Shown here piece after piece: positions 1-5,741 of a stretch of DNA of 6,038 bases; position 1 is the stretch's first letter; each line of letters opens with the position of its first letter. This DNA comes from Candidatus Omnitrophota bacterium. Lineage in GTDB: Bacteria; Omnitrophota; Gorgyraeia; Gorgyraeales; Gorgyraeaceae. A program made the translations under genes and the position numbers. The stretch is taken from assembly GCA_020057645.1 (NCBI GenBank), contig JAGVFL010000184.1, positions 1 to 6,038 on the forward strand, given 5' to 3'. The notes under the pieces were generated by a model. It was not told where the DNA came from. It searched no databases and saw nothing but the letters and a program-made list of their open reading frames with translations.

Positions 1-14
1 ACTTCGTTCGCTAA
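1..14 (-). repeat. Possible edge of a dispersed repeat copy, inverted
   Basis: The first 12 bases, read on the minus strand, give AGCGAACGAAGT. This differs at one position from AGCGAACGGAGT, which starts the repeat inside mogA at 2342. It may be the end of a second copy in opposite orientation, cut by the window edge. Twelve bases is short, so a chance match is possible. Confidence 0.3.
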
Positions 15-29
15 GTGGTGTGCTCATTG

Positions 30-35
30 AAGGAG
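30..35 (+). promoter_or_regulatory. Ribosome binding site that fixes the acyl-CoA dehydrogenase start
   Basis: AAGGAG ends six bases before the ATG at 42. This supports that ATG over the in-frame GTG codons at 15 and 18, which lie upstream of the site, and over the ATG at 48. Confidence 0.75.
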
Positions 36-41
36 ACTGAT

Positions 42-1907
42 ATGGATATGTACCATAAAAGTATAAGCCATGAAAAAAGGGAGTCGCTGGAGCTTGCTGA
101 AGGTTCGCGCGAGAGCGAGTGGAATTATCCCAGTTTTGTCCGCGATATATTTCACGGTAAATTGTCCTGGGATCTTATCTATCCTTTTCCCGAGCAATCT
201 GAATCAGACAAAAAAATAGGCACAGAGTATTTGGAGAAATTAAAAGGATTTTTGCAGGCTAATCTTAACCCTGATGAAGTCGATAAAACCGGGGAGATAC
301 CGCCTCATGTTATAAAAGGCCTGACAGATTTAGGCGCTTTTAGCATGAAGATTAAATCTGAGTATGATGGCCTTGGTTTGAGCCAGATAAATTACAATCG
401 CGCTATGCATCTTGTAGCAAGCTATTGCGGTTCAACAGCGGTATTATTATCTGCGCATCAAAGTATCGGCGTTCCTACCCCTTTAAGCTTCTTTGGAACA
501 CCTGAGCAGAAGAAGAAATATTTGCCAAGATTTAGAAAAGGCGCGATATCAGGCTTTGCCCTCACTGAGCCTGTAGCAGGTTCTGACCCAAGGACAATGA
601 AGACGACCGCCACGCCTACAGAAGACGGTAAATATTATCTTATCAATGGAGAGAAATTATGGTGCTCAAATGGAAATATTGCAGATGTCTTAATTGTTAT
701 GTGCCAGACCCCTCCCAAGGTAGAGAGAGGAAAAGAAAAAAAACAGATAACAGCTTTTATAGTTGAAACCAATTCTCCCGAGTTTGAAGTAGCTTACCGG
801 TGCAGTTTTATGGGTTTGCGCGGCGTGAAATTAGGGCTTTTAAAATTTAAAAACGTAAAGGTGCCGAGAGAAAATATTATTTTAGGCGAAGGCGAGGGAT
901 TGAAGCTTGCTTTTATCACTTTAAATACAGGACGGCTTACTGTCCCTGCGGCAGTTACAGGGATGAGCAAGTGGTGCCTCTCAGTTAGCCGAAGATGGGC
1001 AAAGGAGAGAAGACAGTGGGGGGCGCCTATCGGAGAACATGAAATGGTAGCCGAAAAGCTTGCGACAATGGCTTCAGATACATTTGCTATGGACGCTGTT
1101 ACATGGCTTACTTCGCATATGGCAGATGCAAAAAAGCTGGATATCAGGCTTGAGGCAGCCATAGCCAAGCTTTTCTCGACTGAAAAAAGCTGGAAGGTGA
1201 TCGATGATACATTGCAGATTAGAAGCGGCAGGGGTTTTGAAACCAGCATTTCCCTTAAAGGCAGGGGCGAGACAGGTTTTCCTGTAGAGAGGGTATTCAG
1301 GGACAGCCGCGTAAATCTGATCATAGAAGGCACCAGCCAGATCATGCGGCTTTTTATTGCCAGAGAAGCGCTTGACCCGCACCTGAGAAGGCTCAAGCCT
1401 CTTTTCAGTTCCAGGACATCGCTAGTGGGCAAGATACAGGCGTTGATTTCAATGGGATTTTATTATGCATTCTGGTTTCCTATGTTATGGCTGCCGTGCT
1501 TTGCGCCGGCGTCTATAACAAGGCTTCCGGCGCCTCTTAAAAAGCATATAAGATTTGTCCAGTATGCCAGTAAACGCCTGGCGAGAGAGATGTTTATGAA
1601 AATGGTGATTTATCAGCAGCGCATGGAATCAAAGCAAAACCTTCTCGCTAGATTCGTAGATATCGGCACAGACCTTTTTGTAATGGCCGGCGTATGTTCA
1701 TATGCCTCAGGTATTGCCGGGAAAAAAGTTACAGGCGAAGGCGCTTCACCGATAGAATTAGCTGATTTATTTTGCTGCCAGGCCAGGGCCCGTATAGCGG
1801 CGCAATTCAGGAGCGTGTGGAATAATAATGATAAGAAGGCCAATAGAATCGCTAAAAATATACTTTCCGATAAATACGAATGGATGGAAAATGAGATCAT
1901 CAAATAA
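42..1907 (+). CDS. Acyl-CoA dehydrogenase, long form (VLCAD/ACAD9-like)
   Basis: FAD-dependent flavoenzyme expected to oxidise an acyl-CoA to the trans-2-enoyl-CoA and pass electrons to an electron-transfer flavoprotein. The 621-residue product carries the family signature FALTEPVAGSDP (about 172-183), the RRQWGAPIGEHE segment (about 323-334), RSGRGFE (about 394-400), and IIEGTSQIMRLF (about 427-438). In that last motif Glu429 sits where VLCAD-type enzymes have their catalytic base. Short- and medium-chain enzymes are about 380-400 residues; this one has a further 160 or more, as in VLCAD/ACAD9. The extension contains a strongly hydrophobic, aromatic stretch at about 467-492 that could touch the membrane. 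The ATG at 42 is chosen for its AAGGAG site. The 3' end overlaps the MOSC gene by 17 bases, implying co-transcription. No ETF genes are visible, and substrate chain length cannot be read from sequence. Confidence 0.93.
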   Translation: MDMYHKSISHEKRESLELAEGSRESEWNYPSFVRDIFHGKLSWDLIYPFPEQSESDKKIGTEYLEKLKGFLQANLNPDEVDKTGEIPPHVIKGLTDLGAFSMKIKSEYDGLGLSQINYNRAMHLVASYCGSTAVLLSAHQSIGVPTPLSFFGTPEQKKKYLPRFRKGAISGFALTEPVAGSDPRTMKTTATPTEDGKYYLINGEKLWCSNGNIADVLIVMCQTPPKVERGKEKKQITAFIVETNSPEFEVAYRCSFMGLRGVKLGLLKFKNVKVPRENIILGEGEGLKLAFITLNTGRLTVPAAVTGMSKWCLSVSRRWAKERRQWGAPIGEHEMVAEKLATMASDTFAMDAVTWLTSHMADAKKLDIRLEAAIAKLFSTEKSWKVIDDTLQIRSGRGFETSISLKGRGETGFPVERVFRDSRVNLIIEGTSQIMRLFIAREALDPHLRRLKPLFSSRTSLVGKIQALISMGFYYAFWFPMLWLPCFAPASITRLPAPLKKHIRFVQYASKRLAREMFMKMVIYQQRMESKQNLLARFVDIGTDLFVMAGVCSYASGIAGKKVTGEGASPIELADLFCCQARARIAAQFRSVWNNNDKKANRIAKNILSDKYEWMENEIIK

Positions 1908-2355
1908 AAAGATAATTGCTGTTTCGGTTTCTGATAAAAAGGGCGAAAGAAAACATAACGTGGAATTAATATCCCTGAGAGAGGATTTTGGCATCACAGG
2001 GGATGCCCATGCGGGAAGCGGGCATAGGCAGGTCAGTTTTCTGGCGGAGGAATCTATAAAAAAGATGCAATTAAAGGGCCTTCGTGTCAGGCCTGGCGAC
2101 TTTGCGGAAAATATTACCACAAAAGGCATAGACCTGTTAAAACTGAAAATAGGGGAAAGATTAAAAGCCGGTAATGGCGTAATTTTTGAGATCAGCCAGA
2201 TCGGCAAGGTCTGCCACACAAGATGTAATATATATTATCAGGCCGGGGATTGCGTCATGCCCAGAGAAGGCATATTCGCAAGGGTATTAAAAGGCGGAAC
2301 GCTGAAACCAGGAGATACATTGGAGGTGTTAAAAAATGCGAAGCGAACGGAGTGA
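1891..2355 (+). CDS. MOSC domain protein (Moco-related)
   Basis: A small stand-alone MOSC domain of 154 residues. MOSC domains are the C-terminal module of eukaryotic Moco sulfurases and of bacterial YiiM/YcbX-type proteins, and are thought to bind or transfer sulfur or Moco through a conserved Cys. Visible motifs are GDAHAG (about 37-42), RQVSFLAEESI (from about 46), PGDFAENITT (about 68-77), GKVCHTRC (about 105-112; Cys108 and Cys112) and MPREGIFARV (about 123-132), with another Cys at 121. The start at 1891 is chosen because family members begin just before the KIIAVSVSDKKG strand; an in-frame ATG at 1828 would add 21 non-conserved residues inside the preceding gene. GGATGG at 1882-1887 is a modest ribosome site. 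The last four residues (KRTE) and the stop come from the repeat that begins at about 2339. The gene overlaps mogA by 20 bases, fitting a shared Moco role. Confidence 0.88.
   Translation: MRSSNKKIIAVSVSDKKGERKHNVELISLREDFGITGDAHAGSGHRQVSFLAEESIKKMQLKGLRVRPGDFAENITTKGIDLLKLKIGERLKAGNGVIFEISQIGKVCHTRCNIYYQAGDCVMPREGIFARVLKGGTLKPGDTLEVLKNAKRTE
2322..2328 (+). promoter_or_regulatory. Strong ribosome binding site for mogA
   Basis: GGAGGTG lies within the end of the MOSC gene, seven bases before the ATG at 2336. Its quality shows that this ATG is the true start even though the first 20 or so codons are repeat-derived. No later in-frame ATG or good site lies before the conserved core. Confidence 0.8.
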
Positions 2356-2878
2356 GCGAAGTCCTGAGCGAGTCGAAGGGCGAGTCGAAGGGCGAGTCGA
2401 AAGATATAAAGTAGCGGTGCTTACCATAAGCGATAAGTGCTCCAAGGGCCAGAGAGAAGATAAGAGCGGCGCAGCTGTGCAGGAGCTTTTGAAGCAGGTT
2501 CCGTGGGAGGTTGTGAAATACGAAATAATCCCGGATGAGCCTGACATGATAAAGGAAAGGCTGATCTATTATTCTGACAATCTAAAGGTAGGCCTCGTGC
2601 TTACTAATGGCGGCACAGGTTTTACTGCGAGAGATCTTACGCCCGAGGCGACAAGAGAGGTGATAGAGAGGGAGGTCCCTGGTATACCTGAGGCAATGCG
2701 GGTGGAATGCCTGAAAATTACCAAGAGGGCAATGCTTTCAAGGGCGATTGCCGGTATACGCGGCAGGACGCTCATTATCAACCTTCCCGGTAGCACAAAG
2801 GGGGCAAAAGAATCTCTTGAAGTTATCCTGGATACCTTGCCGCACGGACTCGATATGATACTGGAAAAGGAGCATTAA
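2336..2878 (+). CDS. mogA: MogA/MoaB-family molybdopterin adenylyltransferase
   Basis: Cytosolic enzyme of molybdenum cofactor synthesis: it adenylates molybdopterin with ATP before metal insertion. The core starts at YKVAVLTISDK (about 24-34) and includes IIPDEPD (about 65-70), where Asp67 fits the catalytic Asp of the IPDD motif, NGGTGFTARDLTPEA (about 91-105), which is the substrate-binding signature, and GRTLIINLPGSTKGAKESLE (about 143-162). Without the extra N-terminus the protein is about 158-160 residues, the usual size. Residues 2-22, rich in Arg, Glu, Ser and Val with RVEG repeated, are encoded by a 63-base repeat placed directly after the start codon. The phase is kept and all core motifs are intact, so the enzyme is probably functional. 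It overlaps the MOSC gene by 20 bases and the CHR gene follows after one base. MogA and MoaB cannot be separated with certainty by eye. Confidence 0.92.
   Translation: MRSERSERSPERVEGRVEGRVERYKVAVLTISDKCSKGQREDKSGAAVQELLKQVPWEVVKYEIIPDEPDMIKERLIYYSDNLKVGLVLTNGGTGFTARDLTPEATREVIEREVPGIPEAMRVECLKITKRAMLSRAIAGIRGRTLIINLPGSTKGAKESLEVILDTLPHGLDMILEKEH
2339..2401 (+). repeat. 63-base repeat inserted in frame after the mogA start codon
   Basis: A low-complexity segment made of GAGCGAA/GAGTCGAA-like units, unlike the flanking codon style. Its right half is a 12-base tandem unit, CGAGTCGAAGGG, at 2369-2380 and 2381-2392, with a partial third copy from 2393. The segment is 21 codons long. Removing it joins the ATG directly to AGATATAAAGTA, giving a normal MogA start (MRYKVAV), and in the MOSC frame gives AAT GAG ATA TAA, a natural short overlap. 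The exact edges could shift by a base or two. Small repeats of this GAGCGAAG/GTCGAAGG character are familiar from many environmental genomes, but copy number cannot be seen here. Confidence 0.72.
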
Positions 2879-2879
2879 G

Positions 2880-3401
2880 ATGGTGTTGATGAGGTTATTT
2901 TTCGCGTTTTTAAAGGTTGGGTTTTTTGCAATAGGCGGGGCCTATTCATTTTTACCCCTGATAGAAAAAGAAGTAGTTGAAAAATATAACTGGTTATCCA
3001 AAGAGGAATTTTTAGATGTTTTTGGCATGGTCCAGATATTTCCAGGCGCTATTTCAATAAAATATGCTACGTATACAGGATATAAAATAGCAGGTATTAT
3101 GGGCGCAATCGCTGCGAATATTGGTAATCTGCTGGCTCCGGTTTTACTAATAGCGTTTGGATCGTTTTTATACGCAAAGTATAAAAACGCGCCATCTATT
3201 AAAAGCGCATTTGGCATGGTTCAATTAGCGGTATTCGCCATGATTATTGCATTGGCGTTTCAGACTGTGAATGTTAATCAATTGTGCCATTTTAGAAATA
3301 TCCTTATTATAGTTTTGTCATTTATCCTTTTTGTTTACGCGAAAGTCCACCCTGCTTTAATCATTATTTGCGCCGGCATTCTCGGGGCTTTTCTAAAATA
3401 G
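2880..3401 (+). CDS. Half-size CHR-family (chromate transporter) membrane protein
   Basis: Integral inner-membrane protein of 173 residues with a single CHR domain. Evidence is the N-terminal FFAIGGAYSFLPLIEKEVV (about 15-33), WLSKEEFLDVF (about 39-49), and the VQIFPGAISI region (about 51-60), matching the family pattern of a Gly-rich helix, a WL..EF segment and a PG motif. Hydrophobic segments follow at about 70-98, 108-128, 139-155 and 157-172. Full-length ChrA has two such domains, and half-size members usually occur as adjacent pairs; here the next gene is not a partner. The start has AAAAGGAG at 2865-2872 with seven-base spacing, and the gene begins one base after the mogA stop. The family exports chromate, but many members have unknown oxyanion substrates. 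Next to Moco genes, a link to molybdate or tungstate is a guess. Confidence 0.85.
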   Translation: MVLMRLFFAFLKVGFFAIGGAYSFLPLIEKEVVEKYNWLSKEEFLDVFGMVQIFPGAISIKYATYTGYKIAGIMGAIAANIGNLLAPVLLIAFGSFLYAKYKNAPSIKSAFGMVQLAVFAMIIALAFQTVNVNQLCHFRNILIIVLSFILFVYAKVHPALIIICAGILGAFLK

Positions 3402-3415
3402 ACAAAACACTCGGC

Positions 3416-3460
3416 AAACTATAATCTTGACTATGGCGCATATTATATGTATTATAGTTT
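3416..3460. repeat. 10-base inverted repeat around a promoter
   Basis: AAACTATAAT at 3416-3425 is matched perfectly by ATTATAGTTT at 3451-3460, with 25 bases between. Inside it lies an 11-base palindrome, CATATTATATG, at 3439-3449. The right arm overlaps the proposed -10 box. TCGGCA also occurs just before the left arm (3411-3416) and after the right arm (3463-3468). It may be an operator. It could also form a weak AT-rich hairpin ending the upstream operon. The AT richness raises the chance of coincidence. Confidence 0.45.
3427..3455 (+). promoter_or_regulatory. Sigma70-type promoter for the marC operon
   Basis: TTGACT at 3427-3432 and TATTAT at 3450-3455 each match the consensus at five of six positions, with the ideal 17-base spacer. 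Transcription would begin near 3462 and read into the small ORF and the MarC gene. It is the best promoter-like sequence seen in the intergenic region 3402-3664. Confidence 0.6.
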
Positions 3461-3518
3461 TATCGGCAGTTATAAAATTATAAAGCAGCGTTAATATAGA
3501 TAGAAAGAATTGCATCAG

Positions 3519-3638
3519 ATGGAAAACACTAAAAAACCGCGCGGTTTTCTCAGAATCAATAAAGTCAGGGCATATCTTTTAATCAAAAATATAAAAGGCC
3601 TATTGAAACAGCAGGAAAGAAAAAGAAAAAATAAATAG
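3519..3638 (+). CDS. Possible 39-residue basic protein
   Basis: An ATG at 3519 opens a frame of 39 codons ending in TAG at 3636. The product begins MENTKKPRGFLRINKVRAYL and ends in a run of Lys/Arg (QQERKRKNK), giving a strongly basic peptide with an amphipathic-looking middle (AYLLIKNIKGLLKQ). It lies about 57 bases downstream of the proposed transcription start and 26 bases before the MarC gene. The upstream AGAAAG (3502-3507) is only a weak ribosome site. I do not recognise a family. It may be a small regulatory or nucleic-acid-binding peptide, or simply a chance frame in AT-rich leader sequence; the palindrome at 3533-3548 sits inside it. Confidence 0.35.
   Translation: MENTKKPRGFLRINKVRAYLLIKNIKGLLKQQERKRKNK
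3533..3548. terminator. 16-base palindrome, possible weak terminator
   Basis: AAAACCGCGCGGTTTT is a perfect palindrome. As RNA it gives a six-pair stem with a GCGC loop, an A-run before and TTTT at the end, the look of a small bidirectional Rho-independent terminator. It lies about 130 bases after the CHR gene but downstream of the proposed promoter, so it could also act as an attenuator in the marC leader, or just be coding sequence in the small ORF. Confidence 0.35.
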
Positions 3639-3664
3639 GCGCTAACTACCGAAAAAAGTAGATT

Positions 3665-4246
3665 ATGATTAAAAATGTCTTATTGGCGTTTATCCCTATT
3701 TTTGTGGCAGTAGACGCCATAGGAGTCCTGCCTCTTTTTGTATCGCTCACGGAAGATGTCAAGGATAAGGAAAAATACAGGATAATATTCCAATCCATGA
3801 TTACGGCCATGTGCCTGGCAGTGGGTTTTATATTCCTGGGCAAGGCTGTTTTTAGTCTGATGGGCATAACCCTGGGCGATTTCATGGTCGCCGGCGGCGC
3901 CATATTATTTTATATAGCCGTGGCAGACATAAGAGGCCCGGACAAAGGAAGCCGTTATGCCAATCAGGAACTCGGGGCAGTGCCTCTTGGGACGCCGCTT
4001 ATCGTAGGGCCAGCTGTTTTAACCACTTCATTGATTATGATAGGCGAATACGGGCTGGCCGCCACGCTCATATCGGTATTAGTCAATATTTTATTAGCGG
4101 GCTTAGTGCTTTTACTTTCTAGATTCATAATAAAAATTCTTGGAAAAGCAGGCACAAGAGCATTGTCAAAGGTTACAAACCTTCTTTTAGCTGCAATAGC
4201 AGTCATGCTCATCCGTAAGGGCATTGTCCAGATCTTTCACCTATAA
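3665..4246 (+). CDS. MarC-family integral membrane protein
   Basis: Inner-membrane protein of 193 residues, close to the usual length of about 200 for the MarC (UPF0056) family. The N-terminal VAVDAIGVLPLFVSLT (about 14-29) fits the family's conserved PIG..P.F..LT pattern, and GAVPLGTPLIVGPAVLTT (about 104-121) fits its second conserved loop with the GP motif. About six hydrophobic segments are visible, near 3-26, 43-64, 68-88, 108-127, 131-152 and 171-190, giving the expected two-fold repeat. E. coli MarC was once linked to multiple antibiotic resistance, but this was not upheld and the transported substrate is unknown. There is no good ribosome site before the ATG at 3665; the leader GAAAAAAGTAGATT is weak, so translation may be low or coupled to the small upstream ORF. 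The nucleotidyltransferase gene follows after 19 bases. Confidence 0.88.
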   Translation: MIKNVLLAFIPIFVAVDAIGVLPLFVSLTEDVKDKEKYRIIFQSMITAMCLAVGFIFLGKAVFSLMGITLGDFMVAGGAILFYIAVADIRGPDKGSRYANQELGAVPLGTPLIVGPAVLTTSLIMIGEYGLAATLISVLVNILLAGLVLLLSRFIIKILGKAGTRALSKVTNLLLAAIAVMLIRKGIVQIFHL

Positions 4247-4265
4247 ATTCAGAGGAGAGCCCAAC

Positions 4266-4988
4266 ATGGAAAGTTTAAAATTAGACGGCATAAAGCCTGA
4301 ATTAAAGGCCGTTATCCAGCCTTATCTCGTCAAGCTTCTTGAGGTACATAAAGAAAATATAATCTCAATTGTATTGTACGGCAGCGCCACGGGAAAATAT
4401 TTCATGCCTAAAAAATCAGACATAAACCTGGCGGTTATATTTAAAGCCCTTGAATTCCGACAGTTAAGAGATTCGCTTAAACTTATAAATTACGGCGCGT
4501 CTAAGAGAATAACCGCGCCTTTATTATTGTCCCTGTCTCACATCGAGTCGTCCAAAGGTGCCTTTCCCGTAGAATTTATTGAGATAAAAGAAAATAATAT
4601 TTTGCTTTACGGTAAAGATATATTCTCCGGCTTAAATATAGACGAGGCCAACGTAATGCTTTTTTGTAAAAGAGAGATAGAAGGGAAGATTATACGGCTC
4701 CGCCAGGCGTATCTGGAAGTCGGCCTTAAAAGAAAAGGCGTCGAGGCGTTGATGAAGGAATCATTGTATTCGCTGATCCCCGTATTCAGGGCGCTTCTCA
4801 GGTCAAGGGTTCAGAATCCGCCGGTAGACAAAGAAAAGATACTGATAGAATTCTGCAGCCATTACGGCCTAGCCAAAGATGTATTCATCGCTATTTTAAG
4901 AGACAGGATGAATGATGAAAAGATAAAGGGCGAGGGCGCCGCGGTATTTTTCGAAAGGTACCTGAAAGAAATAGAAAAGATTTCATGA
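4266..4988 (+). CDS. Divergent nucleotidyltransferase-fold protein
   Basis: A 240-residue cytosolic protein. The N-terminal half has the pol-beta-like core: strand IISIVLYGSATG (about 32-43), then SDINLAVIF (about 51-59). In the family the GS motif is followed after about ten residues by DxD, which binds the metal. Here Asp52 is present but the second Asp is Asn54. A candidate third acidic strand, FPVEFIEIKENN (about 100-111), is followed by LLYGKDIFSGL. The C-terminal half (about 132-240) looks all-helical, as in HI0074-like or kanamycin nucleotidyltransferase-like partners. The ATG at 4266 is chosen for AGGAG at 4253-4257 with eight-base spacing; an ATG at 4224 would overlap MarC and has no such site. 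It overlaps the TPM gene by four bases (ATGA). The substrate is unknown. From memory, SDIN-type variants recur in bacterial proteins of this kind, so they may form their own subfamily. Confidence 0.75.
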   Translation: MESLKLDGIKPELKAVIQPYLVKLLEVHKENIISIVLYGSATGKYFMPKKSDINLAVIFKALEFRQLRDSLKLINYGASKRITAPLLLSLSHIESSKGAFPVEFIEIKENNILLYGKDIFSGLNIDEANVMLFCKREIEGKIIRLRQAYLEVGLKRKGVEALMKESLYSLIPVFRALLRSRVQNPPVDKEKILIEFCSHYGLAKDVFIAILRDRMNDEKIKGEGAAVFFERYLKEIEKIS

Positions 4989-5734
4989 AAAAGATATTCA
5001 TAGCGCTGAGCCTTTTTATTTTTACAGGCATAGGCCTCTGCGAAGAAGCTGACTTTCCGAATTACGTCGGCTACGTTAATGATTACGCGGATATTTTATC
5101 AGCCGAAACAAAATACAAGCTTACGGCCCTCTCCGCGGAAATCGAGAATAAGACCGCCGGCCAGCTGGCTGTTTTAACTATTGATACGGCCTCGCCGTTA
5201 GATATAGAAACTTACGCGGTAAAACTTTTTGAGAAATGGGGAATCGGCCAAAAAGGCAAAAATAACGGAGTCCTGATTCTTATAGCCGTAAAAGACAGGG
5301 CAGTCAGAATAGAGGTAGGATACGGGCTCGAAGGCGCGATACCTGACGCGTTGGCCAATAATGTAATAGAGAAATCCATGGTGCCGTTTTTTAAAAACGG
5401 AGATTATGATGCCGGCGTTCTTCAGGCCGCGGCAGTCATCAGTAAACTTATAGCCGGTGAATATAATGTAAATATCTCTGAATCGGACAGCATAAAAATA
5501 GAGGCGCCTTCGAAAAGGTTTTCTATTTCTGACTTTTTATTTCTGATTCTTGTTATTATAATGTTAGTAAGCCGGAGCTTTTTCTGGTTTTTACCGATGT
5601 CAGGGCGCCGCAGGGGAAGAGGCGGTTATTGGTACCCTGGCGGGTTTGGAGGCGGCTCAGGAGGATTTGGAGGGGGATTCGGAGGTTTCGGCGGAGGTTT
5701 TTCCGGAGGCGGCGGCGCATCCGGCCGTTGGTAG
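4985..5734 (+). CDS. Secreted, membrane-anchored TPM-domain protein (YgcG-like)
   Basis: A 249-residue envelope protein. A signal peptide (about 1-19, MKK then a hydrophobic run) precedes the TPM domain (about 24-157): VGYVNDYADILSAETKYKL, QLAVLTIDTA, AVKLFEKWGIGQKGKNNGVLILIA, RAVRIEVGYGLEGAIPDA, and a helix before IAGEYN. The QKGKNNGVL and VGYGLEGA motifs are typical. A transmembrane helix lies at about 182-204, followed by an Arg-rich patch (SGRRRGRGG) and a Gly/Phe-rich tail ending GGGGASGRW, the usual end of this family. Cys19 lacks a good lipobox (IGLC), so a lipoprotein is unlikely. TPM proteins are linked to envelope or photosystem maintenance; some plant members have phosphatase activity, but bacterial roles are mostly unknown. 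The start overlaps the nucleotidyltransferase stop (ATGA) with little ribosome site, implying translational coupling. LemA follows, a common pairing. Confidence 0.9.
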   Translation: MKKIFIALSLFIFTGIGLCEEADFPNYVGYVNDYADILSAETKYKLTALSAEIENKTAGQLAVLTIDTASPLDIETYAVKLFEKWGIGQKGKNNGVLILIAVKDRAVRIEVGYGLEGAIPDALANNVIEKSMVPFFKNGDYDAGVLQAAAVISKLIAGEYNVNISESDSIKIEAPSKRFSISDFLFLILVIIMLVSRSFFWFLPMSGRRRGRGGYWYPGGFGGGSGGFGGGFGGFGGGFSGGGGASGRW

Positions 5735-5741
5735 TTTTTTG

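Noticed and set aside
794..1432. 212-codon open frame on the minus strand
   Set aside because: It lies wholly inside the acyl-CoA dehydrogenase, whose family motifs are clear; the antisense product shows no recognisable domain.
1828..1890. Upstream in-frame ATG for the MOSC gene
   Set aside because: It would place 21 non-conserved residues before the domain and overlap the previous gene by 80 bases; 1891 fits the family start.
1767..2219. 150-codon minus-strand frame across the dehydrogenase/MOSC junction
   Set aside because: It is a shadow of two well-supported + strand genes, and its product resembles no known family.
2339..2401. CRISPR-like or insertion-sequence element
   Set aside because: There are no spacers, no transposase, no terminal inverted repeats and no clear target duplication; it is a short low-complexity repeat.
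4224..4265. Upstream in-frame ATG for the nucleotidyltransferase
   Set aside because: It lies in the MarC coding end with no ribosome site, while 4266 has AGGAG at good spacing.
5630..5725. GGAGGNTTN-type DNA repeats suggesting a tandem repeat element
   Set aside because: They encode the Gly/Phe-rich tail normal for TPM-domain proteins, so no separate element is needed.
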